A DNA stretch of 25,513 nucleotides from a virus. Under the pieces are notes generated by a model. The model saw nothing but the letters and a program-made list of their open reading frames with translations, made no database searches and was not told the origin of the DNA. Each line of letters begins with the position of its first letter. Position 1 is the stretch's first letter. The translations under genes and the position numbers were made by a program. Location of the stretch: the IMG/VR virus record IMGVR_UViG_3300033153_001688, positions 1 to 25,513 of that record; one strand, written 5' to 3'. Positions 6,178 to 14,538 of this stretch are shown here, one piece after another.

Positions 6178-8702
6178 GAATTACTTTAAATAGCATATTA
6201 TTAAGTGATACTCCTAGAGGATGGGATGATGCTGAGATAACTTCTAAGAGAGATGAAACTGTAAAAGGATTATTTACTACATACACAACAGATTTAGAGT
6301 TTTGGGGTGATGGTTTTACTTTATTAGATGACCTATTAAATGGAGATTATTGTCAAACAGTAGATGTACTTATAGAAACGGATGATTGTCAATCAGGAAG
6401 TTGGGAGGAGGAGTTTGTAGGTATTATACAACTTACTCAAATAAGTAAATACGATGTAGACCAAAGAATTATATCAACTAAGATATTAGATGCTTCATTT
6501 GAAGCTAAAATAGATAATAATAAGAGTATTAAGGCTTTTGTAGATGTTGGACTATCTAAGAATGCTGAGAATATAGAGGCTGTTAGCCCCGTAACAGTAA
6601 GATTATTTGATCCTAATGATGCTTTTAATATATATGCTGGTAGTGCCGCTGAAGGATGGAGGATATTTGATTGTTTTAGGTTTATAATTGACTATATGAC
6701 TGATGGACAAGTTGGATTCAAGTCGGACTTGTTATCAGGAACTTATTATAATTGGGTTTTGCTTAATGGTAAAGAGTTAAGAGTTGGAGCAGGAAATGGT
6801 AATCAATTAGAGGTTAGTTTTAAAGAATTATTCTTAGAGGTATATAAAAAACTTAATATATCATTTGCTATAGAGCCTACCCCTTCAGGATATGATAATC
6901 AATACCAATTAAGACTAGAAGAAACATCTTTTTTTGAAAAAGACGATGCTATATTAACCCTATCAGATATAAGAGGGATAGATATGGACTTCAATAAGAA
7001 TGAGTTATATTCTAATGTTGAAATAGGATCTGATAACTTTGATGATGATGTTGTTTTATCTTATCCTCCACTTAATTTTAAGGCTTTTAAAGAAGAAGAC
7101 TACACTATACTAGGTCAATGTAATATAGATAAGACACTTAATTTAGTTTCTAAGTACATTATAGACACCAATGTAATAGAAGATGTTAGGGTTAATGGAG
7201 CTACTAAGTATGATGATAAAACATTTATAATTGTAATAGATGATAGTGGAAATGCTATAAAATATAAGGAATATGATGAGCCTGTTGCATCAGGAATAGA
7301 TGATGCAGGAACGGCTAATAGATTAACCGATTCAACTGCTGATTTTAACGCTGATGGAGTTGTTTCTGGTGATATGGCAGTAAATATGCTTACAGGATTA
7401 ACGGCTAATATCAACTCAGTAGATGCAGGAGGTACTTTTTGTTTATTAGATGCGGATATTTATAATAATGGAGATGGCTATCAAATAAGAGATAGACCAT
7501 TTAATTATAATGATCCACTAACTAATATTAATGTAATAGGTAGATTCTTAGGAGGATTGCCTAACTCAGTAATAAAACATATATCAGGATCAGAATCAGC
7601 TAGTTTTAGAGCAGGGATTACCACTCAAGTAAAAGACATATCATACCCAGTAGTTATTAATCCAGTAGAATATGATGATGATAGTACATTTCCCTTCTTT
7701 GATAAAGGTAGTAACTATGATAATACTACTTTTGAATATACAGTTCCTAGTTCTGGTTTATATGGTTTAGAAGCAAAGGCTTTAATAGTATTAAGAGGAA
7801 TAATAGGAGTTGATGAGATGAGTAATGGAGATTTCTCATCTGGAGCTACAGATTGGTTTTTAACAGTTGGGAATATAGGTGGAGGACAATTTACAATAAG
7901 TGCTACAAGCTCATTAGCTAATATAGCATATTTAAAACAAGCAGTATTAACATCTAACTTTATATATGAGCTAGAATTTACTTGCTCTATAACATCAGGA
8001 TCCATAAGCGTTATTGATGGTTCTACTGTAACTACTTCAGGAACTCATAAAATGATATTAGACTTCTCTACTCAAGCTCCATCTTCGGGATATTTGGAAT
8101 TTAAGTTTGGAGTAGGATCAGATGGAAATGCTATAAGCTCTATAAGTGAGGTTATAATAAAGAAAACGCCTAGATTTACGGTTACACAAACAATACAGAG
8201 GTCTAGTACTGGAGGGACTCTATTACAATCATTTCCTCAAACATTTGATATAATATTTCCTTCAGGAGTATTCCAAATACAAGAAACATTAATAGCTCAA
8301 AAGACTTTTTCAACATTCTCAGGGGAAAAGATAGATGTAAGGATAGATATAGTTAATAATTCAGGTTTATCCCCTAGCAGCTCAATATTAACTGATTATC
8401 TAAATCAAGATACATTTGAAACGGAATATACTGAATTTAAAACTGTTTTAGTAGATGATGGAGGAGGGGATATATTACCCGTTGAGCCTACAACATTTCC
8501 TATATATAAATACAGCTTTGATAAGGGGATGACATTCTCAGACTTTAAATTACTAGTAAACAACCCTGCAAAAGCGTTATTATTCTCTAAAAACAAGTTA
8601 AATCATATATTTTCTTGGAGAAATACTATAAAGTATAAGAGAAAAACGGGGGAAACAGAGTTTAATGTAAGAAGTAAAACTAAAATAAATGGAGATTGTT
8701 AA
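6168..8702 (+). CDS. Distal tail/baseplate-type structural protein with inserted beta modules (844 aa)
   Basis: The gene follows the tape measure with a 10-base overlap, the position of distal tail and tail-tip hub proteins. The N-terminus (TPRGWDDAEITSKRDETVKG, residues 15-34, then TDLEFWG at 41-47) resembles the N-termini I recall from tail proteins of Bacteroidota phages and prophages. A short module at about 385-440 (RLTDSTADFNADGV...GDGYQI) and a jelly-roll-like module at about 551-665, opening MSNGDFSSGATDW, look like insertions. The second resembles carbohydrate-binding modules of the CBM4/9 type, suggesting contact with host glycans. The protein ends in Cys (NGDC). The structural role is well supported; the exact tail position is inferred. 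Confidence 0.7.
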   Translation: MGVRITLNSILLSDTPRGWDDAEITSKRDETVKGLFTTYTTDLEFWGDGFTLLDDLLNGDYCQTVDVLIETDDCQSGSWEEEFVGIIQLTQISKYDVDQRIISTKILDASFEAKIDNNKSIKAFVDVGLSKNAENIEAVSPVTVRLFDPNDAFNIYAGSAAEGWRIFDCFRFIIDYMTDGQVGFKSDLLSGTYYNWVLLNGKELRVGAGNGNQLEVSFKELFLEVYKKLNISFAIEPTPSGYDNQYQLRLEETSFFEKDDAILTLSDIRGIDMDFNKNELYSNVEIGSDNFDDDVVLSYPPLNFKAFKEEDYTILGQCNIDKTLNLVSKYIIDTNVIEDVRVNGATKYDDKTFIIVIDDSGNAIKYKEYDEPVASGIDDAGTANRLTDSTADFNADGVVSGDMAVNMLTGLTANINSVDAGGTFCLLDADIYNNGDGYQIRDRPFNYNDPLTNINVIGRFLGGLPNSVIKHISGSESASFRAGITTQVKDISYPVVINPVEYDDDSTFPFFDKGSNYDNTTFEYTVPSSGLYGLEAKALIVLRGIIGVDEMSNGDFSSGATDWFLTVGNIGGGQFTISATSSLANIAYLKQAVLTSNFIYELEFTCSITSGSISVIDGSTVTTSGTHKMILDFSTQAPSSGYLEFKFGVGSDGNAISSISEVIIKKTPRFTVTQTIQRSSTGGTLLQSFPQTFDIIFPSGVFQIQETLIAQKTFSTFSGEKIDVRIDIVNNSGLSPSSSILTDYLNQDTFETEYTEFKTVLVDDGGGDILPVEPTTFPIYKYSFDKGMTFSDFKLLVNNPAKALLFSKNKLNHIFSWRNTIKYKRKTGETEFNVRSKTKINGDC

Positions 8703-8704
8703 TT

Positions 8705-10483
8705 ATGGCTACAGAAAGAGTAAATAATCAAGCAGTAAAGATATATAGTCCAACAGAGACAGTATTTAATGATGAGGATAGCGGATGTAAATGGCATTTA
8801 GACTATTTCCCGTTAGTTACTTGTGATGATACAAGTGAAATCATAATAAACACAACAATAGAGAATGAGGACGTAGAAAAAGATGGGGATATGTTATTTA
8901 ATGAGACTGGAACAAATACCTCAGTAGTTGTTGGTACATTAACCGATGCAGGAGCTTCATTTGTAGTTGCTGGAGTTGAAATAGGTATGGTTGTTAGGAA
9001 TATAACAGATGATACTACTGCTTTAGTAACTTCTGTAGCATCTACAGTATTAACTTTAGACTCAGATATATTTGGAGCATTAGCTAAAGATTACTCTATA
9101 AGTAATTATGAACTAAGCGGAAATATGACTTTTGGAACGGGTGAAATGATTAAAACTTCATCTAGTATAGGATCTTTTAAACAGCTTAATATACTAACTG
9201 AGGATGCCCTATATAAATTAGAGATAGATATAACTTCTTTTAGTACTACTTCTCCAGGAGATCAAATAAACATAAAAATAGGAGGTACTACTATATTAAC
9301 ATTAGACGAAACTGATAATGTAGTTGAGACTCAAACAGTATATGCTTATTCTAATGGTGGGACCCCTTTTGATGTAGAAATAGAGGCTGGAATTGGTATA
9401 AACGCAACATTTTCAACATTAAGAGTAGATCAAATGAGTAATGTAGTGTTTTTTGTATGTAAATGCGAAGATGATGAGGTTGTTTACACATCAGACCCTT
9501 CTAATGTAACAGCATCAAATACACAAGGACAGTTAAAAACTAGTTTTGATTGGAGTAATTTACAAGATGGTTATGATTGTCAAGGGTGCTATTACATAAA
9601 GATAATAGACGGTATTTCTGTAGCAGATGCCTTAAATTCTGATAGAATTGATAACGGAACTTTTTCTGGAGCAGCTACAGAGTGGAACTTTGGATCAGGA
9701 TGGTCTTTAAGTAGTAATAAAGCATCATTAAGTTCAGCAGGAGGAGCAGGAGACTTATCTCAAACCTCATTAGCTTATAATTTTAGTAAATCAATAAATT
9801 ATGATGTTACATTTACTATATCATCTTATTTAATAGGTAGTGTTGACGTAATATTAAAGAAGGGAGCATTAGAAATAGCTAATCTTGGAAACTTCTCAGC
9901 AAACGGAACCTATACTGTATCTACAGGCGTTTTAACTGATGGATGTGATATAATAGTCTTTGATCCAGGAACAGGAGCGCAAACTTATACTATAGATGAT
10001 GTATCTGCGGTAATAAATATAGAGAATACTGGATATACTTGGAGGAGTGATTGTTTTCAATTATCAAATAAACACGCTTGCACTACTAAGTTATCAGGGA
10101 CTAATTTAGATAACGCTTTTGGGATTGATTTCATAGGATTAGCATATAATCCTGTAATTAGAATATCAGGGGAATTAGAGACTCCTAGATATGGAGGAGA
10201 CAAAGAAAATGAAGAGGACTCGGCAGGAGTATCTAAAACACTATATTATAAGAGTGAAAAGAAGAGAAATTTATTAGTCTACTTGCAACCTGAGTGGATT
10301 CATGACTTTATAAGGCTTTTAATAGGTTATGATACATTGTTAATAGATGATGTAGCTTATGTATCAGATGATGCAAGTTATGAGCCAGAAGCAAGTAGAG
10401 AATTAGGTAGGTTGCCTGATTTATCTACTGCAAATACTGAATTAAGATTAAAAACAGATTTAAACGAAAATAGATTTTGTTAG
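8705..10483 (+). CDS. Tail-tip structural protein with jelly-roll modules (592 aa)
   Basis: I choose the ATG at 8705, two bases after the upstream stop, over an in-frame TTG at 8696 inside the previous gene. The N-terminal region holds a short module at about 75-135 (GTLTDAGASFVVAGVEIGMVV... to DYSI) that mirrors the one in the 6168 gene. Two jelly-roll-like modules follow, about 138-250 and 311-437; the second opens RIDNGTFSGAATEW, nearly the same signature as in the neighbour. The C-terminus is charged and ends NRFC. The pair is therefore built from shared modules grafted on different scaffolds. It is probably part of the tail tip or receptor-binding apparatus. No enzymatic motif is seen. 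Confidence 0.65.
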   Translation: MATERVNNQAVKIYSPTETVFNDEDSGCKWHLDYFPLVTCDDTSEIIINTTIENEDVEKDGDMLFNETGTNTSVVVGTLTDAGASFVVAGVEIGMVVRNITDDTTALVTSVASTVLTLDSDIFGALAKDYSISNYELSGNMTFGTGEMIKTSSSIGSFKQLNILTEDALYKLEIDITSFSTTSPGDQINIKIGGTTILTLDETDNVVETQTVYAYSNGGTPFDVEIEAGIGINATFSTLRVDQMSNVVFFVCKCEDDEVVYTSDPSNVTASNTQGQLKTSFDWSNLQDGYDCQGCYYIKIIDGISVADALNSDRIDNGTFSGAATEWNFGSGWSLSSNKASLSSAGGAGDLSQTSLAYNFSKSINYDVTFTISSYLIGSVDVILKKGALEIANLGNFSANGTYTVSTGVLTDGCDIIVFDPGTGAQTYTIDDVSAVINIENTGYTWRSDCFQLSNKHACTTKLSGTNLDNAFGIDFIGLAYNPVIRISGELETPRYGGDKENEEDSAGVSKTLYYKSEKKRNLLVYLQPEWIHDFIRLLIGYDTLLIDDVAYVSDDASYEPEASRELGRLPDLSTANTELRLKTDLNENRFC

Positions 10484-10538
10484 CCAAGAACTGGAGAGTT
10501 AGAACTCAAATAAATTAATAACTTAAAATGTGAACCTT

Positions 10539-11066
10539 ATGGCAAATTTATATTGCGATACTCCCGTTCCAGCATATCAAGAAGACTTGTGTGCAAATAC
10601 TGAAGGAAGAATATTAGCTATTGCTTATTTAAGAAGCGATCACGCTATTACAGACCCTACAGACTCAGGTCAATGGAATACTGGATTAGGAGATGGAACA
10701 GTAGTTATTATAAAGAATGTGAGAGGTGCAAAGCCGAAAGGCGCTCCTGTTCAAATCGATGGTTTTGGTCGTCAAAAAACTAGAACCGTAGGATATGAGA
10801 GGACAGCAACTTATGCTCATCCTGATGTTATAGATAACGTAGATTTCTACGATGTTTTAAACTTCGATAGCTCTCATTCTATTGCTTATTTTACTCAAAG
10901 TGGTCATATTTGGATGCCTCCTAGCGAGAATCCAGTAGCTAATATTGATGCTGATTACACTATTGAGGAAGGACTAGATACGTCTATTGTATGGGATGTA
11001 GCAGTTACTTGGGCAGCACAAACAATGAATGTGCCGTCTGTAGCTCCTGCTGATGTTTTTGAATAG
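10539..11066 (+). CDS. Probable virion protein, possible major tail protein (175 aa)
   Basis: The ATG at 10539 (MANLYCDTPVPAYQEDLC) is preferred over an in-frame GTG nine bases upstream. The 175-residue protein has no membrane or catalytic motif. It is preceded by a 55-base untranslated leader and followed by the strongest terminator in the window. Compared with its neighbours it uses more C-ending codons such as TTC, GAC and TAC in places, as highly expressed genes do. These features suggest an abundant structural protein, for example a tail tube subunit, although tube genes normally precede the tape measure. I recall similar CDTP...CG/CAN...GRI N-termini from Bacteroidota phage structural proteins but cannot name the role. 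Confidence 0.55.
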   Translation: MANLYCDTPVPAYQEDLCANTEGRILAIAYLRSDHAITDPTDSGQWNTGLGDGTVVIIKNVRGAKPKGAPVQIDGFGRQKTRTVGYERTATYAHPDVIDNVDFYDVLNFDSSHSIAYFTQSGHIWMPPSENPVANIDADYTIEEGLDTSIVWDVAVTWAAQTMNVPSVAPADVFE

Positions 11067-11086
11067 TAAGCAAACTACTAATTAAG

Positions 11087-11121
11087 CCTCCCTCCTCTTT
11101 ACAAATGAGGGGGGTTTTTTT
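11087..11121 (+). terminator. Strong intrinsic terminator ending the tail operon
   Basis: CCTCCCTC (11087-11094) pairs with GAGGGGGG (11107-11114) over eight bases with one G-U pair and a 12-base loop, followed by seven T (11115-11121). It lies 20 bases after the stop of the 10539 gene. This is the only canonical hairpin plus T-run that I find on the + strand here. Confidence 0.9.
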
Positions 11122-11137
11122 ATATCAAAAAGTTTAT

Positions 11138-11145
11138 TACATTTG
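11138..11145 (+). promoter_or_regulatory. Putative promoter of the glycosyltransferase island (first box)
   Basis: TACATTTG matches TAnnTTTG and lies 17 bases after the terminator T-run. A transcript from here would carry a leader of about 110 bases before the ATG at 11260, including the inverted repeat at 11174-11240. Confidence 0.5.
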
Positions 11146-11173
11146 TAACGAACAAAAGTTTTTAAGATATATT

Positions 11174-11240
11174 CCTCCCATTTTAAGGACTTCTTTTTAG
11201 TTTTTTTTCATATACTTTTGTTCACCCTTATTGTGGGAGG
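11174..11240 (+). repeat. Long-range inverted repeat CCTCCCA / TGGGAGG in the island leader
   Basis: CCTCCCA (11174-11180) and TGGGAGG (11234-11240) are perfect 7-base reverse complements about 53 bases apart. The right arm ends 19 bases before the ATG at 11260. GGGAGG could also pair with CCTCCC of the upstream terminator (11087-11092). The repeat flanks the second promoter-like box, so it could act at DNA or RNA level. Function is inferred only. Confidence 0.45.
11213..11220 (+). promoter_or_regulatory. Putative promoter of the glycosyltransferase island (second box)
   Basis: TACTTTTG matches TAnnTTTG and would start transcription near 11225, about 35 bases before the ATG at 11260. It lies between the arms of the inverted repeat 11174-11240, so a transcript from this box would contain only the right arm, whereas one from 11138 would contain both. 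Confidence 0.45.
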
Positions 11241-11259
11241 TTATATTTAAACAATTACA

Positions 11260-11394
11260 ATGATAGAAGAATACTTTCAAGAAAAAGAAGATCAAAAGAA
11301 AAAAGAGAAGTTAATAGCGTGGAAACAGTTTTATTTAGAAAATAACAACGGATTACAAGCTAAAAGAATTGGATATAAATTAGAAAAACTTTGA
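11260..11394 (+). CDS. Short charged protein (44 aa), first gene of the island
   Basis: The ATG at 11260 opens a 44-codon frame ending TGA at 11392-11394. The product starts MIEEYFQEKEDQKKKEK and is very rich in Lys and Glu, probably a helix. Its stop overlaps the TTG start of the next gene, so it could serve to bring ribosomes to that weak start codon. I do not recognise a family. It lies just after two promoter-like boxes and is the first translated ORF of the island. Confidence 0.55.
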   Translation: MIEEYFQEKEDQKKKEKLIAWKQFYLENNNGLQAKRIGYKLEKL

Positions 11395-12212
11395 GTAAGG
11401 GAATTTTACTAATAGCAATGGGTAAACACTATGCTTATTTAGCTGATAATATGGCTAAATCTATTAAGCGTTTTAGTGACATTCCTATATCTTGTGTAAC
11501 GGATGAAACTGAATCAGCTATATTAGGGGAATATGATAAGATCATAAGACCTGAATTAGCAGACACCTTAGAAGGTTATGCTTTTAATCCATTTAAGCTA
11601 AAGACTTACATATATGACTATACACCTTACGATCATACTATTTATTTAGATGTAGATGGTATAGCATTAAAAGATTTAGAGCCTTTATTTAAGTTTAAAT
11701 TTAAGATTCAAGAAGTATCTAAATATACTTATGAAACTGCTGATAATTGTGATATGGTATGGACTAATAAAGCAGGAAAATGTCTTAAAGATGTTTTTGA
11801 TGCTTGGAAATTACCACAAGATAGAGAATATCCTGAATACAATAGTAGTATTATAGTGTTTAACAAGAGTAAAAAGAATGAGAAATACTTTACTAGGGTT
11901 AAGAAGAACTATTTAGATAGAAGAATACCTCATAAAGCTATTGGAGGTCTATATCCCGATGAATTAGCTTGGAATTTAGCCTCAGCACAATTACAGCACT
12001 ATACAGAAACACCTCATAATAAGCCTATATTCTTTGATTGGGAAAATAGAAAGATGCCAATAGATGAAATGCAAAGAAAATACTTTATTTTAGGTATGGC
12101 AGGGGGTTATCATACGGGTAAATTAAAGGCTTTCTATGAGAATACTTGTAGACAGTTTAGTAAGAATTGGAGATTTGATTCAATGAAGAAAATATTTCAC
12201 AAAAACAAATAA
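11391..12212 (+). CDS. Glycosyltransferase, GT-A fold (GT8-like), 273 aa
   Basis: A TTG start at 11391 is chosen because it gives the N-terminal strand GILLIAMG needed for a nucleotide-sugar fold and overlaps the previous stop (TTGA). The next ATG would cut into that strand. HTIYLDVDGIAL (82-93) carries a DxD motif (D87-V-D89) that binds metal and the nucleotide sugar in GT-A enzymes. Further conserved-looking segments are YPEYNSSIIVFNKS and the late acidic patch YPDELAWNLA. The family resembles GT8 and related phage glycosyltransferases. Sugar and acceptor cannot be read from sequence. It is the first enzyme of an operon of transferases. Confidence 0.75.
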   Translation: MSKGILLIAMGKHYAYLADNMAKSIKRFSDIPISCVTDETESAILGEYDKIIRPELADTLEGYAFNPFKLKTYIYDYTPYDHTIYLDVDGIALKDLEPLFKFKFKIQEVSKYTYETADNCDMVWTNKAGKCLKDVFDAWKLPQDREYPEYNSSIIVFNKSKKNEKYFTRVKKNYLDRRIPHKAIGGLYPDELAWNLASAQLQHYTETPHNKPIFFDWENRKMPIDEMQRKYFILGMAGGYHTGKLKAFYENTCRQFSKNWRFDSMKKIFHKNK

Positions 12213-12215
12213 ATT

Positions 12216-12449
12216 ATGAGTAGCAGAACTAAAAAGATAACTAAGAACGCTCAAATAGAAGTTTTACACGAAAAGCTAGATGAATTTGGTCAAGCTATAT
12301 ACTATGTAAATATGTATATGGAGAAATATGGATTAGTAAAACACTATCATTCGTTTATACAAGCATCAGCAGAGGACAAGCCATTACCTAATAAGTTATT
12401 ATTTAGTGATGAAGAAATGCCTAGAGAAACTAAAGCAGAAGTAATATAG
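12216..12449 (+). CDS. Hypothetical protein (77 aa) in the island
   Basis: This 77-residue protein starts three bases after the previous stop and ends one base before the GTG start of the next gene. It is basic at the N-terminus (SSRTKKITKNA), has a central helical, aromatic part (YYVNMYMEKYGLVKHYHSF) and an acidic C-terminus. No motif or membrane segment is visible and no family is recognised. Its place between two transferases suggests it belongs to the same process. Confidence 0.6.
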   Translation: MSSRTKKITKNAQIEVLHEKLDEFGQAIYYVNMYMEKYGLVKHYHSFIQASAEDKPLPNKLLFSDEEMPRETKAEVI

Positions 12450-12450
12450 G

Positions 12451-13176
12451 GTGGAAAAAGTAAGTATAATAATACCTATACATCAAATCTTAAAAAGAGG
12501 ACTTAAAAGAGTACGTAATAGCGTTATATCTTTACAATCTCAATTAGATTATATTGAGGACATTATTATAGTTAATAGTTCTGATAAGATTCAGTATGAT
12601 ATGTTAGAGGCTTTATTAGAAGGTTTTAAAGTTAAACATATTCATTACCCATTACATTGTTTTAATAAGCCTAAACTACTTAATTATGGAGTAAGTCAAT
12701 CTAACTCTAAATATGTTATGTGTACTGATGGGGATTACTTATTTAAGGATGATTTCTTAGAGGCTTGTAATAGGCATAGAGGAGAAAAGGTAATGATGCA
12801 TAAACAAGTAAGGATGTTACCTAATATGAACTTAAATGAGTCTAAAATAGAGGCTTGGAAGTTTCCTAAGTGTGGATTTAATATATGGGGGACTTTAGCT
12901 AATGGAGCGTGTCAATATGCTACTAAAGAATGGTTTATTAATAATCCTTATCCTGAAGAAATGGATGGGTTTAGCGCTATGGATAATCTAATGACATATA
13001 TGGCTTATAATAACGGCTTAGAGATTAAATGGATCAATGAGAGTGAGATATTACATCAGAATCATCCAGTAGTTAATAAAATGGCTGGAAGTAATAGAGA
13101 GAAATTTGATAGAAACCAAGTAATGTTAAACGAATATATTAACGAACATAATTTACCTTGTTTATTACATAAATAA
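12451..13176 (+). CDS. Glycosyltransferase family 2-like, 241 aa
   Basis: GTG start at 12451. The N-terminus KVSIIIPIHQ is the first strand of a GT2 nucleotide-sugar domain, DIIIVNSSD (37-45) the second, and KYVMCTDGDYLF (87-98) carries the DxD motif (D93-G-D95). The segment GTLANGACQYATKEWFINN followed by FSAMDNLMTYMA and a later ILHQNHP fits the acceptor side and the catalytic and closing parts of GT2 enzymes. The length corresponds to a single catalytic domain without membrane anchor, so the enzyme is cytoplasmic. Its TAA overlaps the ATG of the RNA-ligase-like gene (TAATG). Substrate unknown. Confidence 0.8.
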   Translation: MEKVSIIIPIHQILKRGLKRVRNSVISLQSQLDYIEDIIIVNSSDKIQYDMLEALLEGFKVKHIHYPLHCFNKPKLLNYGVSQSNSKYVMCTDGDYLFKDDFLEACNRHRGEKVMMHKQVRMLPNMNLNESKIEAWKFPKCGFNIWGTLANGACQYATKEWFINNPYPEEMDGFSAMDNLMTYMAYNNGLEIKWINESEILHQNHPVVNKMAGSNREKFDRNQVMLNEYINEHNLPCLLHK

Positions 13177-13886
13177 TGAAACCATTAGGAAGAAAAAATT
13201 ACGGCTCAATACCTCATTTATCTAATAGCAAACTAGGTAAGGGTGATAGTTTCATACATATTGGTCAAGAGAAAATTCTAACAGAAAAGTTAAGAGATAA
13301 AAATGATGTTATATTTGTAACTGAAAAATATGATGGCTCTAATGTTGGTGTAGCAAAAAAAGATGGTAAAATATATGCGATAACTAGAAGTGGGTATGAA
13401 GCTAAAACAAGCCCATATAAACAACACCATTTATTTAATGATTGGGTGGTTGAAAATGAAAGTGTTTTTCAAATAATATTAAATGATGGGGATAGGATTT
13501 GTGGAGAATGGTTAGCCCAATCCCATTCATTAAAATACAAAATAAACAATACAGACCCTATAGTATTCTTTGACTTAATAGATAAGAATAATAACAGATT
13601 ATGTATGGAGGAGTTTTTATTTAGAACAACACATCAAGCCGACCTTAATGTAGCTAGAATAATATTTTGGGGAGGAGCTATTGGTGTGGATGAAATTAAG
13701 GAGAGACTTTTTAATGGCACAAAGGGATTTGAAGTAGTTAATGATTTGCCTGAAGGAATGGTTTACAGAGTAGAGAGAAATGGGAAAGTAGATTTTTTAG
13801 CTAAATGGGTTAGAGGAGACTTTAAGGCGGGTAAAAATATAATAAACAAGAAAGAAGAAGAATTAATTTGGAATTATGAAAGCTAA
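13176..13886 (+). CDS. RNA-ligase-like nucleotidyltransferase (Rnl2/RNA_ligase domain), 236 aa
   Basis: The protein shows the ordered motifs of the covalent nucleotidyltransferase superfamily: motif I EKYDGSN (50-56) with K51 as the AMP-accepting lysine; a TRSG segment (70-73); motif III around DRICGEWLA (106-114, E111); IIIa PIVFFDLID (128-136); motif IV EGMVYRVE (193-200); and motif V DFLAKWVR (206-213, K210). All expected catalytic residues are present. At 236 residues it is a catalytic domain only, lacking the C-terminal domain of T4 Rnl2 (about 330 aa). Such enzymes seal RNA nicks or repair tRNA. Its place, coupled by TAATG and an 11-base overlap between transferase genes, is unexpected, and no kinase/phosphatase partner is visible. 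A different nucleotidyl-transfer role is possible. Confidence 0.85.
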   Translation: MKPLGRKNYGSIPHLSNSKLGKGDSFIHIGQEKILTEKLRDKNDVIFVTEKYDGSNVGVAKKDGKIYAITRSGYEAKTSPYKQHHLFNDWVVENESVFQIILNDGDRICGEWLAQSHSLKYKINNTDPIVFFDLIDKNNNRLCMEEFLFRTTHQADLNVARIIFWGGAIGVDEIKERLFNGTKGFEVVNDLPEGMVYRVERNGKVDFLAKWVRGDFKAGKNIINKKEEELIWNYES

Positions 13887-14538
13887 TCTATATATAAACT
13901 TCTATAGGGATAAAAACCTTGATAGACAGAATGAAATAGACTCTTGTTTGCTTAAAAACTTAGAGAATCATTATATAGATAGATTTATAATAGTTATATC
14001 TGATAAGGATAGAGAATACTTAAAGGACTTAGTAAATGATAATAGGAGAGTTTTTGTAATAATCAAAGAAGATAGACCTACTTATAACTACTATTTTAAT
14101 GCTTCTTTTAATTACCCTGATGATATTAATATAATAGCTAATACTGATATAGTAATTGAAAATGATACAGTTAAGAGGTTAAAAGGATGGAATTGGAGGA
14201 ACTATTGTTTGGCTTTATCAAGATGGGACTATTTAGATGATAATATGAATAAAAACAACTCTAAACATTGGGCTAATAGAGATAGTCAAGATGTTTGGAT
14301 GGTTAAAGGTAGGTTTAAGAATATACCTCAAGCGGATTTTCCACTAGGAAAGAAAGGATGTGATAATAGAATAGCTTATTTATTAGCTAAATATTATGAT
14401 GTAATTAACCCTAGTAGAAGTATAAGGGTTTTTCACTATCATTTAACTAATATTAGAAACTATGCACCTCACGGGAATCCTAATGATTTAATTAAACCAC
14501 CATATAAATTAATATTTCCAACAAAACTACCACAATGA
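13876..14538 (+). CDS. Predicted glycosyltransferase (GT-A-like), 220 aa
   Basis: The start overlaps the previous gene by 11 bases. INIIANTDIVIEND (84-97) holds an N-T-D motif in the place of DxD. It is followed by ALSRWDYLDD, DSQDVWMVKG and the Gly/Asp-rich FPLGKKGCDNRIAYLL. That set is a pattern I recognise from a family of bacterial and phage nucleotide-sugar transferases that usually reads IANSDI...ALSRW...SQD.W...GCDN. The late IRVFHYHLTNIRNY could be the metal-binding histidine end of the domain. There is no membrane anchor. Its stop overlaps the next start (ATGA). Substrate and acceptor are unknown. Confidence 0.7.
   Translation: MKANLYINFYRDKNLDRQNEIDSCLLKNLENHYIDRFIIVISDKDREYLKDLVNDNRRVFVIIKEDRPTYNYYFNASFNYPDDINIIANTDIVIENDTVKRLKGWNWRNYCLALSRWDYLDDNMNKNNSKHWANRDSQDVWMVKGRFKNIPQADFPLGKKGCDNRIAYLLAKYYDVINPSRSIRVFHYHLTNIRNYAPHGNPNDLIKPPYKLIFPTKLPQ

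Noticed and set aside
13176-13886. DNA ligase instead of RNA-ligase-like enzyme
   Set aside because: The protein is short and lacks an OB-fold domain, and the spacing of the KYDGSN, GEWLA and FLAKW motifs fits the RNA_ligase family better. ATP-dependent DNA ligase remains a less likely alternative.
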